36,834 nucleotides of DNA from positions 1 through 36,834 of the forward strand of contig JAETOQ010000017.1 in NCBI GenBank assembly GCA_021771635.1, given 5' to 3'. Below are positions 15,254 to 23,105 of the stretch, piece after piece (position 1 is the first letter of the stretch; every line of letters begins with the position of its first letter). Source of the DNA: Oscillospiraceae bacterium (GTDB lineage: Bacteria > Bacillota > Clostridia > Oscillospirales > Oscillospiraceae). The notes under the pieces were generated by a model. The model had not been told where the DNA came from. It ran no database searches and saw only the letters and a program-made list of their open reading frames with translations. The position numbers and the translations under genes were made by a program.

Positions 15254-15853
15254 TCAGGTCGCAGGCTTCCAAGTCTCAGAGCTGCTGTTGTACTTCAGCG
15301 TCTGACCGTTGGTAGCCGGAGTGGAGAGGTCAACGTCGGACAGGCCGGCGAGGCTGGGGGCGTCGGCGGGGGCCGGGCCGTTGAACAGCTCCACGGGGGC
15401 GATGCCATCGACGCCGCTCGCACCGATGAACGTGCCGGACACGGCGATCTTGGTGGCCTCACTGTCCTTGTTGGTGAAGTAGCCGGCCTCGTCCCCGGAG
15501 GTGATAAGGTACACATCCTCACCATAGGCGATTTCGGCGTCCTTCTCGATACGAACCCAGGCACGGCCATACCGCATGACGTTGACGGTCTTGCCGTCCT
15601 TGATGGTCAGGACGCCATCCATGTCCATCTCGTGGGTGTGGGAGCTCAGGACGACGCCCTCGAACTTGGCGGCAGTAGAGGCGGCCTTGGGGGCGGCCAC
15701 ATTGGCGCCGGGGGCGCTGCCCTGGACGACGCCCATACCGAAGCGAAGAACCCCGTCGCTCTGACGGGAGTTCACGGCCCTCGGGGACAGGTCATAGATG
15801 CCGCCGGGGGCGTTGCGGGGGGTGGTGTAGCGATAGCTGTTCTGTGCGCTCAT
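15254..15853 (-). CDS. Capsid cement/decoration protein (gp24-like)
   Basis: 199 residues from ATG 15853 in a TAATG overlap with the protease stop; GGAGG lies nine bases upstream. It contains NAPGGIYDLSPRAVNSRQSD, VQGSAPGANVAAP and RAWVRIEKDAEIAYGEDVYL. This matches the gp24-like structural cement proteins encoded between the protease/scaffold and capsid genes. Such proteins bind at capsomer junctions and stabilise the expanded head. The final ~40 residues (LAGLSDVDLSTPATNGQTLK) resemble the short repeat often found in tail-fibre-type proteins, which may place it on the capsid surface. Confidence 0.8.
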   Translation of the reverse strand: MSAQNSYRYTTPRNAPGGIYDLSPRAVNSRQSDGVLRFGMGVVQGSAPGANVAAPKAASTAAKFEGVVLSSHTHEMDMDGVLTIKDGKTVNVMRYGRAWVRIEKDAEIAYGEDVYLITSGDEAGYFTNKDSEATKIAVSGTFIGASGVDGIAPVELFNGPAPADAPSLAGLSDVDLSTPATNGQTLKYNSSSETWKPAT

Positions 15854-16713
15854 TACTTCGTACCTCCATTCTCCTTCTTCTGGCGCCGCTCAATCATGCG
15901 CTGACGGGCGACGTCGGCGTCAACATCGTCAGCGCCGTCGGTGTGGGTGGGCTTGCCACTCATCATCTGCTGGCGCTGGAAGTCGGTGCTCTTCTGGCTG
16001 TTGATGGCCTCCACGGCCAGATCGTAGGCGGCGTTGATATAGGCGATCTCTTTGCCGTCCAGGCGAACATTGGGGTTCACCTTGGCGATGATGGCCTTCT
16101 TCGCCTCAATGGTGGACATGGCATCCAGGCCGTCCATGTGGAGCTTGTCGCCGACCCGGCAGATGCTCAGGCGCTCGGCCACGATGGCATCGACGGAATC
16201 GGTGTTGACGGCAGGGACAGTAGTGTCGGCACCATCAGACCGGCCGGGGGCCTTGGCGGGCTCAGCACCGGTGGCCGGAGGCTCTTCCTTGCCATCGCCG
16301 TCGCCCTTGGTGCAGGTGCCGTCGCCCTCCTTCGTGCCGGTGCCCTCGCCGTCACCCTTGGTCTCCCCGTCGCCCTTGGGCTCGACGGGATCAGGGTCGC
16401 AGCCTTCGCCGTCCTTGTTCTTGGTGCCATCTCCGGCGAAGTCCTTCTGGGCGTTCAGGACATCAATGACACCCAGCAGGGTATCCAGGTCTTCGTCCTG
16501 CTGGGCGATGGTGCCCATAGCGGCCTCGGTGGTCTCGGGATCGCCAGCGGCATCCCGGCGGTCACGACGGTCTTTGACCATCTGAACCAGCTCCTCCGGG
16601 GTCTTCTTCTTGTTGGGGTCTCCGGCCCCATCCAGTCTCTTGGCCCGACGGGCCTTGAAACGGGCGATGCTGGCAGCGACGCCAGCATCCAGAGCGGTTT
16701 TCGCTTCTGCCAT
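15853..16713 (-). CDS. Nested scaffolding protein (internal start)
   Basis: Inside the protease gene, AGGAGGT is followed after eight to nine bases by an in-frame ATG at 16713. That is as good a ribosome site as the main genes have. Starting there gives 286 residues (MAEAKTALDAGVAASIARFK...), exactly the scaffold-like helical and charged part without the protease domain. The same plan is known from lambda, where Nu3 scaffold starts inside the C protease gene. Product existence is inferred from the ribosome site and domain boundary. Confidence 0.6.
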   Translation of the reverse strand: MAEAKTALDAGVAASIARFKARRAKRLDGAGDPNKKKTPEELVQMVKDRRDRRDAAGDPETTEAAMGTIAQQDEDLDTLLGVIDVLNAQKDFAGDGTKNKDGEGCDPDPVEPKGDGETKGDGEGTGTKEGDGTCTKGDGDGKEEPPATGAEPAKAPGRSDGADTTVPAVNTDSVDAIVAERLSICRVGDKLHMDGLDAMSTIEAKKAIIAKVNPNVRLDGKEIAYINAAYDLAVEAINSQKSTDFQRQQMMSGKPTHTDGADDVDADVARQRMIERRQKKENGGTK

Positions 16714-17271
16714 AGGAATCTTACCTCCTGTCAAATTGTCCAGACCGTCGGTGTTCAGTCTGGCCTGATCGCCTGCCCTCGCCTTATCGACCAGGGCAAG
16801 GTGATTCACACGGATGTTCTTCTGGATGGCGTCATAGGGTTCGCCGTTCCAGGTTCCGGGCGTCTCGTCGAGGTCGAGCTCATAGCCGAGGGACAGCTCC
16901 CGCAGCCCGCACCTCTTCATGGCGTCCGTGTCGTGGATAACGATTTCAACCCTCACGTCCTCGCCGTCCTTGTAGCCCTCGGAGAGAATCGTGCCGATAA
17001 TCTCACGCTCGACGTTGTTCTTGTCGATAGTCCCAGCATCATGGGTGATGATGATGGGCTTGGACTTGTAGCTGGCGAGGCTCTGCGGGTCGAAGACGTG
17101 CTCCGGCAGCCTGAGCTCCCGGCGGACGGAACCGTCGGCAAGGTGGTACTCAAAGATGCCGCAGCTCGTGACGATGGGGCGGTCTCTGAAGTAGCCCTCC
17201 CCGGTGTAGTAGGTGTCATCCAGCTTGATGCTGTCCAGCCGGATCACCCTGCTAAGCGTTGGGGTCTCCAA
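15853..17271 (-). CDS. Prohead protease fused to scaffold (DUF2213 type)
   Basis: 472 residues from TTG 17271, with AAGGAGGAG about nine bases upstream. The first ~180 residues (EGYFRDRPIVTSCGIFEYHL, KPIIITHD, GLRELSLGYELDLDETPG, IRVNHLALVDKARAG) are the DUF2213 domain, a serine protease-like fold used for head maturation; His in VNHLAL and Ser in RELSLGY are candidate active residues. The rest is helical and strongly charged, with a long Gly/Asp/Lys/Glu low-complexity stretch (about residues 285-345), typical of scaffolding. A nested start at 16713 would give the scaffold alone. Odd point: an ATG with a perfect ribosome site at 17325 is in the same frame but meets TGA three codons later. Confidence 0.85.
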   Translation of the reverse strand: METPTLSRVIRLDSIKLDDTYYTGEGYFRDRPIVTSCGIFEYHLADGSVRRELRLPEHVFDPQSLASYKSKPIIITHDAGTIDKNNVEREIIGTILSEGYKDGEDVRVEIVIHDTDAMKRCGLRELSLGYELDLDETPGTWNGEPYDAIQKNIRVNHLALVDKARAGDQARLNTDGLDNLTGGKIPMAEAKTALDAGVAASIARFKARRAKRLDGAGDPNKKKTPEELVQMVKDRRDRRDAAGDPETTEAAMGTIAQQDEDLDTLLGVIDVLNAQKDFAGDGTKNKDGEGCDPDPVEPKGDGETKGDGEGTGTKEGDGTCTKGDGDGKEEPPATGAEPAKAPGRSDGADTTVPAVNTDSVDAIVAERLSICRVGDKLHMDGLDAMSTIEAKKAIIAKVNPNVRLDGKEIAYINAAYDLAVEAINSQKSTDFQRQQMMSGKPTHTDGADDVDADVARQRMIERRQKKENGGTK

Positions 17272-17360
17272 CTTGTCGTTCTCCTCCTTCCTGTGATTCT
17301 TCTGCGCTGGTTCTCAGGGGCCCATACGCACCACCTCCTTAAAATGGCTGACACCCCGGA

Positions 17361-18251
17361 CTACAAATCCAGGGTGTCAATATCGAATACCGGGAGGGCC
17401 ACGCAGCGGCATTGATAGTCTCCGCCGGGGTGACAGCGCCTCCCTGTCCTTTCGTCTACTACTGGCGGGTCGTCCCAGCGGAACCGCTTCCCGTTCAAAT
17501 CGTGGTGCCGTGTCCGAACACGTTCATCACGAGAATCAGACCACTCATACTCCTCCACGCCTGCGTCCTGCTGCTGCTTCTTGGCTATCTCGCCGTTCAG
17601 CTTGGCAATCTGGTCACGGGCAATGAGTTGGGCATGGCGGCGGGTCATGCTGTACTCCCTCAGAATCTCCTTGACGATGTTTGTCGTCGTCTTGCCGTTC
17701 CGATAGCCGTCGAGAACGATGTCCCGCATACGGCCAAGGCTTTCACTCGGGATGGTCTTTATCAGATCTACGTTCTGCCGTGTCCATACCTCCAGGGCCA
17801 GCTTGTAGAACTGGCCGGCGTAGTAGTCGTCCAGCAGGTCGATACCAACCGTCTCCTTGACCGCCCTCTTCCATTCCTTTATGCTCAGCTTCACGGTGAG
17901 GGCGGCCATCTCCGAGATACGGCTATACAAGCTGAAGCGGTTCAGGCTCTGTTCGAGCTCAGCACTACACTTTGCGAAGGCATCGACCAGCCCCCACATG
18001 AGGCCGTCCTGCGAATCGGTACGGTAGTAGCCGGGCGGCAGCTCCTCCCTGGCAATCTTCCTGATCGCTGGGACGAGCTGCTCCTTTATCGCTTTGCTCA
18101 GAAGGGCCATGTAGGCGTTGGTCACACGCTGGTACTCCCGCTCAGCCGCCTCCGGGTATCTGATACGGGTCTTGCAGACCAGCTTCTTCTGGCCCTTGAA
18201 CTTCTTCCGGGCGTATTCCCGCACAGCCTCCCGGCGGACGTTGCTGTCCAT
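17361..18251 (-). CDS. Mu gpF/SPP1 gp7-like minor head protein
   Basis: 296 residues from ATG 18251, with AGGGGG six bases upstream. The C-terminal ~110 residues carry the family signature: ILREYSMTRRHAQLIARDQI, EYEWSDSRDERVRTRHHDLN and HPGGDYQCRCVALPV, ending in the conserved C-x-C. These proteins bind the portal, enter the prohead and help DNA ejection. The N-terminal two-thirds is helical. A pairing between GACACCC and GGGTGTC spans the stop codon (about 17349-17378) and may slow transcription before the protease gene. Confidence 0.9.
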   Translation of the reverse strand: MDSNVRREAVREYARKKFKGQKKLVCKTRIRYPEAAEREYQRVTNAYMALLSKAIKEQLVPAIRKIAREELPPGYYRTDSQDGLMWGLVDAFAKCSAELEQSLNRFSLYSRISEMAALTVKLSIKEWKRAVKETVGIDLLDDYYAGQFYKLALEVWTRQNVDLIKTIPSESLGRMRDIVLDGYRNGKTTTNIVKEILREYSMTRRHAQLIARDQIAKLNGEIAKKQQQDAGVEEYEWSDSRDERVRTRHHDLNGKRFRWDDPPVVDERTGRRCHPGGDYQCRCVALPVFDIDTLDL

Positions 18252-18384
18252 CAAATACCCCCTTCCTATTGGCGCATGGGAGCCGTTTTAAGCGACGTTC
18301 CTCCTGGGGGATGGAGTTATATGAGGAAACGGCCAAACACGGTTCTTTGCTGTTTTATTTCAATTTTGGGCGGCGTTGCCGTGC

Positions 18385-20226
18385 TTAGCTGGTGTTGTCG
18401 CCAGAGTCGAGCTGCTCCTTCAGAATGGCAAGGCTGTCGGCAAACGGCTTGAACAGTTGGCCGTCTTCGTTCTCCAGTAGCGTATCTATCGGGATGAACA
18501 TGGGGCACTCCATCTCATGGTCGGTACACCGGGGAACGCCGTCGTATTCGGCGCAGAGGAAAAGCTGTGGGGCAAGGCCGGTGTCAGCTTCCATCGGCCC
18601 ACGCCCAAACGGTGTCAGGTTCTTCGGCCGGATACCGAACTCCTCCATAGTCTCCCGGATGGCGGCCTGCCTGGGTGTCTCTCCGTCCTCGACGTGACCG
18701 CCGGGGCCGCATATCTTTCCGCTCCCGGTGTCGCCCATGCGGATGCCGCACAGGACTTGGTTTCCATGGACAACGACCACACCGACAGACCCGGCCTGCT
18801 CCTGATCCTCGCCGTCTTCGGCTGTCTCAGGCAGGTTGAGGCCGGCGAGGGCATCCTTCAGGTCTGCCATAGTGTCGCCGCCGATGTCGCTCTCGTCAAT
18901 GAGCTCCTCAATGTCGAACTGCTCACTCTTGGCGAGGCCCCTCCTGACCTCGCTGGGGTCGATGGCCTGCATATCGCAATATATCTGGGCCGTCTGTGCC
19001 CGGATGTGCTCGGTGTTGGCCTTCTTCTGGTCGAGGTCTGCCTGCTCCATCTCACTGAGGTTCCAGAACGGCTTAAACTCCAGCTTGTACTTCGGTTCCT
19101 CCCGGAGCTGCTTGGTGTTCAGCCAGCCACGGAACAAAATATCGAGGAGCCTTTGCAGGTTCCCCTTTACTTGCAGGTCGCTTATCTGCCCCAGGTAGTT
19201 GTACCAGTTCTCCAGGTCGGACTCACCGGTGGAGTTCTCACCGGCGGGAGACCTGCCGAACAGGATCGTCTGCGGGATACTCGTTATAGCGGACAGCATA
19301 TTGCACGAGGCGTTCACGGCCTCGCTGAAGCCGCTCATCTGGAATGTCTGGAAGGTGTAATCCTCCCCATCGCCGTCAATGACGATGCTGTTCAGGATAC
19401 CACGGGCCATGTCGATGGTCTTCAGTCGCCTGAGAACCTCGTCATCACCGCCCTCCACGGACAGCGTACTCGTCAGGCCGTTCATCTTGTAGATGCCCTG
19501 CACAGAACGCTCCAGCAGCTTCGTCCCGTTCGCATGGTTCGTAACGGTCTCCCGGAGGGCTCGCTTGATTCGTGCGTACTCTGGCATACCCCAGAACCGA
19601 TACTCGGCCTGGGTGGTGGTCTCGGGCAAGATACCATTTCTGAAGACCAGACAGCGGCTCTCGTGGACGACGAAGTGACCGTACTGGCTATACACACGGA
19701 AGAACTGCGGCTTGCCGAATTTCGGGCGGAATCGCTTTGTCCCCTTGGGCTGCCCGTAGCTATACAGGTAAGAGTAGTCAGGCTCCACGACGGCCCGCTC
19801 AAACAGGGCAATCTCCTCAACGCCCTTAATGCTGTTCCAGTTCAGCGGGTCTTCCAGCCTACCGCCGTCATCAATCAGCATGACAGCGATGGCGCCGCCG
19901 AACAGCCTTGACCACTTGATGGCCTGAGCGGCCGTCGTCACCCAGTCAAGGTCTTCCAGAGCGTCAGTGACCAAGGATTTCACGTCCTCGTCGCTCAGGC
20001 CAAGGTCAAACTCCCTGGTAGCCGCCTTCTCAGCCGGTATGTCGATAATCTTCGTGAACAGGCCATTTCCCTCATAGTGTGAGGCCAGCGTCATATCGTC
20101 AACCATCGTCTCAGGGGCGAAGTGATAGGCTTCACCGTTGTCCTGAGCTGTGCCGAAGCGGTTCAGCACATTCATGTAGCCGTCATTCCGGGTTCCGCCG
20201 GTGGCTACTGCGTTCTTTTCGTCCAA
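18385..20226 (-). CDS. Portal protein (DUF1073) fused to Nudix hydrolase
   Basis: 613 residues from TTG 20226, eight bases after AAGGGG; GTG 20235 is in frame but touches the ribosome site. Residues 1 to ~440 are a DUF1073-type portal: FTKIIDIPAEKAATREFDLG, AAQAIKWSRLFGGAIAVMLI, TSIPQTILFGRSPAGENSTG, ENWYNYLGQISDLQV. It forms the ring through which DNA is packaged. From about residue 480 a second domain begins (SVGVVVVHGNQVLCGIRM) with a complete Nudix box at 510-532: G-x5-E-x7-RE-x2-EE-x-G-I. Nudix enzymes cleave nucleoside diphosphate-linked molecules with Mg2+. There is no stop or ribosome site between the domains, so this is a true fusion. The order TerS, TerL, portal is standard; the enzyme domain is not. 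Confidence 0.9.
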   Translation of the reverse strand: MDEKNAVATGGTRNDGYMNVLNRFGTAQDNGEAYHFAPETMVDDMTLASHYEGNGLFTKIIDIPAEKAATREFDLGLSDEDVKSLVTDALEDLDWVTTAAQAIKWSRLFGGAIAVMLIDDGGRLEDPLNWNSIKGVEEIALFERAVVEPDYSYLYSYGQPKGTKRFRPKFGKPQFFRVYSQYGHFVVHESRCLVFRNGILPETTTQAEYRFWGMPEYARIKRALRETVTNHANGTKLLERSVQGIYKMNGLTSTLSVEGGDDEVLRRLKTIDMARGILNSIVIDGDGEDYTFQTFQMSGFSEAVNASCNMLSAITSIPQTILFGRSPAGENSTGESDLENWYNYLGQISDLQVKGNLQRLLDILFRGWLNTKQLREEPKYKLEFKPFWNLSEMEQADLDQKKANTEHIRAQTAQIYCDMQAIDPSEVRRGLAKSEQFDIEELIDESDIGGDTMADLKDALAGLNLPETAEDGEDQEQAGSVGVVVVHGNQVLCGIRMGDTGSGKICGPGGHVEDGETPRQAAIRETMEEFGIRPKNLTPFGRGPMEADTGLAPQLFLCAEYDGVPRCTDHEMECPMFIPIDTLLENEDGQLFKPFADSLAILKEQLDSGDNTS

Positions 20227-20241
20227 ATCATTCACCCCTTG

Positions 20242-21645
20242 TTACGTTATCAACTGTCTGACATCGAAGGCGCTCTTGACCTCAATCTCTGCGAAGCCAT
20301 TGGCGGAGGCGTCCACCATGTCCTTGAACTTGCTGTCTGGGAAATTCTCAAGCTGGGTCAGGTATTCTTCATTCCAAGGTGCCGCCAGGATGTCGAAATT
20401 CCCTGCCTGCCACTGGGCGGCCATAGGCTCTGCCCTGGCCTCCTTGCTGCCGGACTCGGCGACCGTGCAGACATCAAAACCGGCAAGGAACTTGATGTAG
20501 CTCTGTGCCTGCTCTTTTCCAGCTTGTCCTGGGTCTTGAGGCAATCGGATACGCACACGCTTATAGGTGGCCCGGTCTGCCTGGGCCGTCAGCTTGATGG
20601 TCTTTCGGACATCGGAGGCGGACATCTGCTTGTTTATCACATCGGCCACGATGTATCGACCGTTCCGGCGCTTCCCAATCAGGACGCCGGCGGTATAGGC
20701 AGGATCGCCGCCCTCCGTCTTTTCGGTAGCGGCCAAGTCCCAACAGCGCACCCACCGAACTACATCGTTCGGAATGGCGTCCAGGATGTCGCCAAGCTGT
20801 GTGCGCTTGAAGAACAGGCCAGCAGCGGCCTTGATCTTCCAGTTGCCACGCAAAAGGCGCTCCCGCTCAATGACGGGCAGCGCCTTCAGGTTAGTGAGGT
20901 ATCCGGGGTCGATTCTCAGCAGGGCTCGGTTGTCGTATATGGAGGACATGATGAACGTGACCGACTTCGGCTCGCTGAGCTCCTCCGGGGTCTTCAGGTT
21001 GAACTGCTCCCACAGCTCCTCCTTGGTGTCGGCCCAGTGTACGACTTCCTCCCGACGGATGAACCAACGTATCTTGCCGCTCCGCTCCGGGATGGGGTAG
21101 CCGGTGTCCTGATCTATCCACCAAGCGATGAACTTCGCCACCCAGCTATCAGCGTCCGGGTTGCAGGTGGCCTTGACGTATGGCCTGACGCCACAGGTCG
21201 AACGGTTACGGGACAGCATATAGAAGAACTGGTGCTCGGTGAAGTGCGTCAGCTCGTCGAAGCACAGGCCGCAAATCTGGCTGCCCTGATAGTTGGGCAG
21301 CTCTGCGTCACTTCCGATGTGCTTGAACAGCACCTTGCCGGCGGGTCTGCCTCGCTTATCTCTGAACCCCCACTCACCATTTGACACCCTCGGCCGTGCT
21401 CCTCGCATCCCGCCGTACATCTTGGTGGCTTCATCCCACAGGCCGCCAGGAGAAAACACCTGCTTGTACGTCCTTCGGAATATCGTGCAGTTGAACTGGT
21501 CAACATTCTTGTACCGAAGGGCCGACAGAAGCAGGCCGTAGGTCTTTCCGCCACCAGCGGCACCACCGTATATCACAACATCTGCGGAGGACGCCATGAA
21601 GGCCGTCTGAGGCCCAGGCTGTGGCTGGAGTATAATCTTACTCAT
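20242..21645 (-). CDS. terL: Terminase large subunit
   Basis: 467 residues from ATG 21645, overlapping the previous gene by eight bases (ATGAGTAA). It is the packaging motor: an N-terminal ATPase and a C-terminal nuclease. Walker A is YGGAAGGGKT (residues 26-35) and Walker B is ICGLCFDELTHF. KATCNPDADSWVAKFIAWWI gives the coupling region. RCWDLAATEK begins the RNase H-like nuclease with its first acidic residue, and KDMVDASANGF near the C-terminus gives the last one. Length and motifs are complete. A frame extending 24 codons further upstream is not supported by a ribosome site. Confidence 0.95.
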   Translation of the reverse strand: MSKIILQPQPGPQTAFMASSADVVIYGGAAGGGKTYGLLLSALRYKNVDQFNCTIFRRTYKQVFSPGGLWDEATKMYGGMRGARPRVSNGEWGFRDKRGRPAGKVLFKHIGSDAELPNYQGSQICGLCFDELTHFTEHQFFYMLSRNRSTCGVRPYVKATCNPDADSWVAKFIAWWIDQDTGYPIPERSGKIRWFIRREEVVHWADTKEELWEQFNLKTPEELSEPKSVTFIMSSIYDNRALLRIDPGYLTNLKALPVIERERLLRGNWKIKAAAGLFFKRTQLGDILDAIPNDVVRWVRCWDLAATEKTEGGDPAYTAGVLIGKRRNGRYIVADVINKQMSASDVRKTIKLTAQADRATYKRVRIRLPQDPGQAGKEQAQSYIKFLAGFDVCTVAESGSKEARAEPMAAQWQAGNFDILAAPWNEEYLTQLENFPDSKFKDMVDASANGFAEIEVKSAFDVRQLIT

Positions 21646-22153
21646 CGCCGCCTTCGCCCTCCTCCCAGGCGCTTTCAGGCGGTTCCATGACTGGCTCCGG
21701 GCCATCTCCACGCCCATTATCAGGCAGGACTACGACCACATCATCCATGTCGTCGTCTCCTGATCCGCCTGCGGGCAGATAGGAGCTTTCGTCCATCTTG
21801 CGGATACGGGCCTCGCTCTCCTTGTCCCTCTGCTTCTTGTCCGGGTTGAAGCCGCCGTAGTCACAGAGGGCTCTAAATGCGCTGGCATCACCCTTTGCTG
21901 CTTGAATCGCCATCCCGACGATGATGCCGGTCAGGTTCGTCCGGTCTTCTTCATCTACTCCGACACTCTTCAGGGTGTTATCGAGAGGGATAACTGCTGG
22001 GGCCTCAAACATCCACTTTATCGCCTGCTGAACGTCCCTTTTCTTCCTGCGGGTCTCTCCGCTTTTCTTGCCACCAGCGGCCCCTCTCTTTTTTGCTTCT
22101 TTCTTGGTTCGGACTGGTTTGAGGTTCTGGGGATTCCCCTTCGGGTTCGCCAC
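21638..22153 (-). CDS. Probable terminase small subunit
   Basis: 171 residues from GTG 22153, with GAGG seven bases upstream. The very basic N-terminus (MANPKGNPQNLKPVRTKKEA, KKRGAAGGKKSGETRRKKRD) and a helical middle with AAKGDASAFRALCDYGGF are common in Firmicutes phage genes directly before terL. The last ~40 residues are highly acidic. It should bind phage DNA at the packaging start and feed it to TerL. The assignment rests on place, size and this basic-helical-acidic plan; no helix-turn-helix is obvious. Confidence 0.65.
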   Translation of the reverse strand: MANPKGNPQNLKPVRTKKEAKKRGAAGGKKSGETRRKKRDVQQAIKWMFEAPAVIPLDNTLKSVGVDEEDRTNLTGIIVGMAIQAAKGDASAFRALCDYGGFNPDKKQRDKESEARIRKMDESSYLPAGGSGDDDMDDVVVVLPDNGRGDGPEPVMEPPESAWEEGEGGDE

Positions 22154-22185
22154 ATCACCACCTCTCTTCTGCGGACATGAAACGA

Positions 22186-22209
22186 CCCCTCATGGTTGCC
22201 CATGAGAGG
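22186..22209 (-). other. Hairpin with GCAA loop before terminase genes
   Basis: CCTCTCATGG, loop GCAA, CCATGAGGGG: ten pairs including one G-U, closed by a GNRA tetraloop. It lies in the 90-base gap between a small unknown gene and the TerS-like gene. It has only TCGTTTC after it, so it is a weak terminator at best and may be a messenger-stabilising or regulatory structure. Confidence 0.5.
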
Positions 22210-22243
22210 CCGTAGGAACGTCGATGTTCTTTTGGGGGTAGGT

Positions 22244-22507
22244 TTATTGGTACAATGCGGTGACAACGGAAATACCCTCCTGGATTGCTTGGGAGAGGTC
22301 GGTTCCAATGGAGGTATAGAAAGCGGGATGCACCATACATTCGTAGGCCCTTGCCATCAGGCTCCGCTGCTCTTTGCTGATGCCGAGCCGGAAGTCCTTG
22401 GCGATGGACAGCGCCTTTTTCATGTTCCCTGCGGCGACGGCCTCACGAACGATGTCGGTTTTTTTGACCGGGCTGCTGGTTCCGGTGTCTGCAATCTTTT
22501 TTGCCAT
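22244..22507 (-). CDS. Small protein leading the late operon, unknown
   Basis: 87 residues from ATG 22507, with GGAGG nine bases upstream. The sequence is helical (MAKKIADTGTSSPVKKTDIV, MKKALSIAKDFRLGISKEQR) with no recognised domain. It is the first gene after a promoter-like sequence at 22551-22580 and lies just before the terminase genes. It could be a packaging accessory protein, but nothing in the sequence proves that. Confidence 0.7.
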   Translation of the reverse strand: MAKKIADTGTSSPVKKTDIVREAVAAGNMKKALSIAKDFRLGISKEQRSLMARAYECMVHPAFYTSIGTDLSQAIQEGISVVTALYQ

Positions 22508-22550
22508 TTTGATGCCCCTCCTGCGAAAAGTTAATGTTTTCTGTAACTTT

Positions 22551-22580
22551 ATTCTCGCACACAGGGCTACTTTACGTCAA
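22551..22580 (-). promoter_or_regulatory. Putative late promoter for packaging/structural operon
   Basis: On the minus strand TTGACG (22580-22575) and GAGAAT (22556-22551) are 18 bases apart. The -10 is poor, as expected for an activated promoter. The sequence after the -35, TTGACGTAAAGTAGCCC, is nearly the same as at 23894 (TTGACGTATAAGTACCC), suggesting a shared activator. It lies between the GNAT gene and the first late gene. Confidence 0.55.
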
Positions 22581-22596
22581 CCGGAAGATACTGCGT

Positions 22597-23100
22597 TTAC
22601 AAATTGTTAAGATGCTCCGGCAAGCTGAGCTCAATCGCTCTCCTCTGGAGCGTCCAGTCGAACTCCCGGCCGGTCGGTACGAACCCAGCCAGCCGGAACA
22701 CTTTGAGCGACGCCTCGTTGGTCACATCCACGCAGGCAGTCACAGGAGCGATACCGTTCAGCCAACAATACTCCTCGGCCAGCCGCAGGAGCGTCGGGGC
22801 ATATAGCCTCTTACGGCAAGAAGGCCGGATGCTGTATCCGACCTTCCCATTCGCCTCGTAGTTGATGCGGGAGCTGATCCTCACCATCCCAACCAGGGCT
22901 CCGCCCACCAGGAAGCCGAACCGGCGGTTCCGCCGGTCGGCCTCCTGGCGTTCGTAGTATTCGTCGATGCTGAGGGTGGCGAGCTCCCACAGGACGTTCT
23001 CAGCTTCGCCGTTCTCAGTGAACTCCCTCCAGTACCCCTCCACCTCAGCCTTGTCCAGCGAGGTCAGGGGCAGCAGCTCAGCCGCTACCATTTCCACCAT
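22597..23100 (-). CDS. GNAT-family N-acetyltransferase
   Basis: 167 residues from ATG 23100, about nine bases after GGGAG; ATG 23091 is an alternative. The fold is that of GCN5-related acetyltransferases: an early strand, RFGFLVGGALVGMVRISSRI (strands 3-4), NGKVGYSIRPSCRKRLYAPT (where acetyl-CoA normally binds) and CVDVTNEASLKVFRLAGFVP, the typical N...S..VF...GF ending. The usual R-x-x-G-x-G/A loop is weak here. The substrate is unknown. It is last in a two-gene unit behind a strong promoter, next to the modification cassette, so it may act on a modified base, sugar or amine, or simply on a host protein. Confidence 0.8.
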   Translation of the reverse strand: MVEMVAAELLPLTSLDKAEVEGYWREFTENGEAENVLWELATLSIDEYYERQEADRRNRRFGFLVGGALVGMVRISSRINYEANGKVGYSIRPSCRKRLYAPTLLRLAEEYCWLNGIAPVTACVDVTNEASLKVFRLAGFVPTGREFDWTLQRRAIELSLPEHLNNL

Positions 23101-23105
23101 CCATC

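Noticed and set aside
13613-15904. Long rightward open frame of 763 codons
   Set aside because: It is the opposite strand of the DUF4054, capsid and cement genes; high GC leaves antisense frames open, and the protein has valine/glycine/histidine bias without domains.
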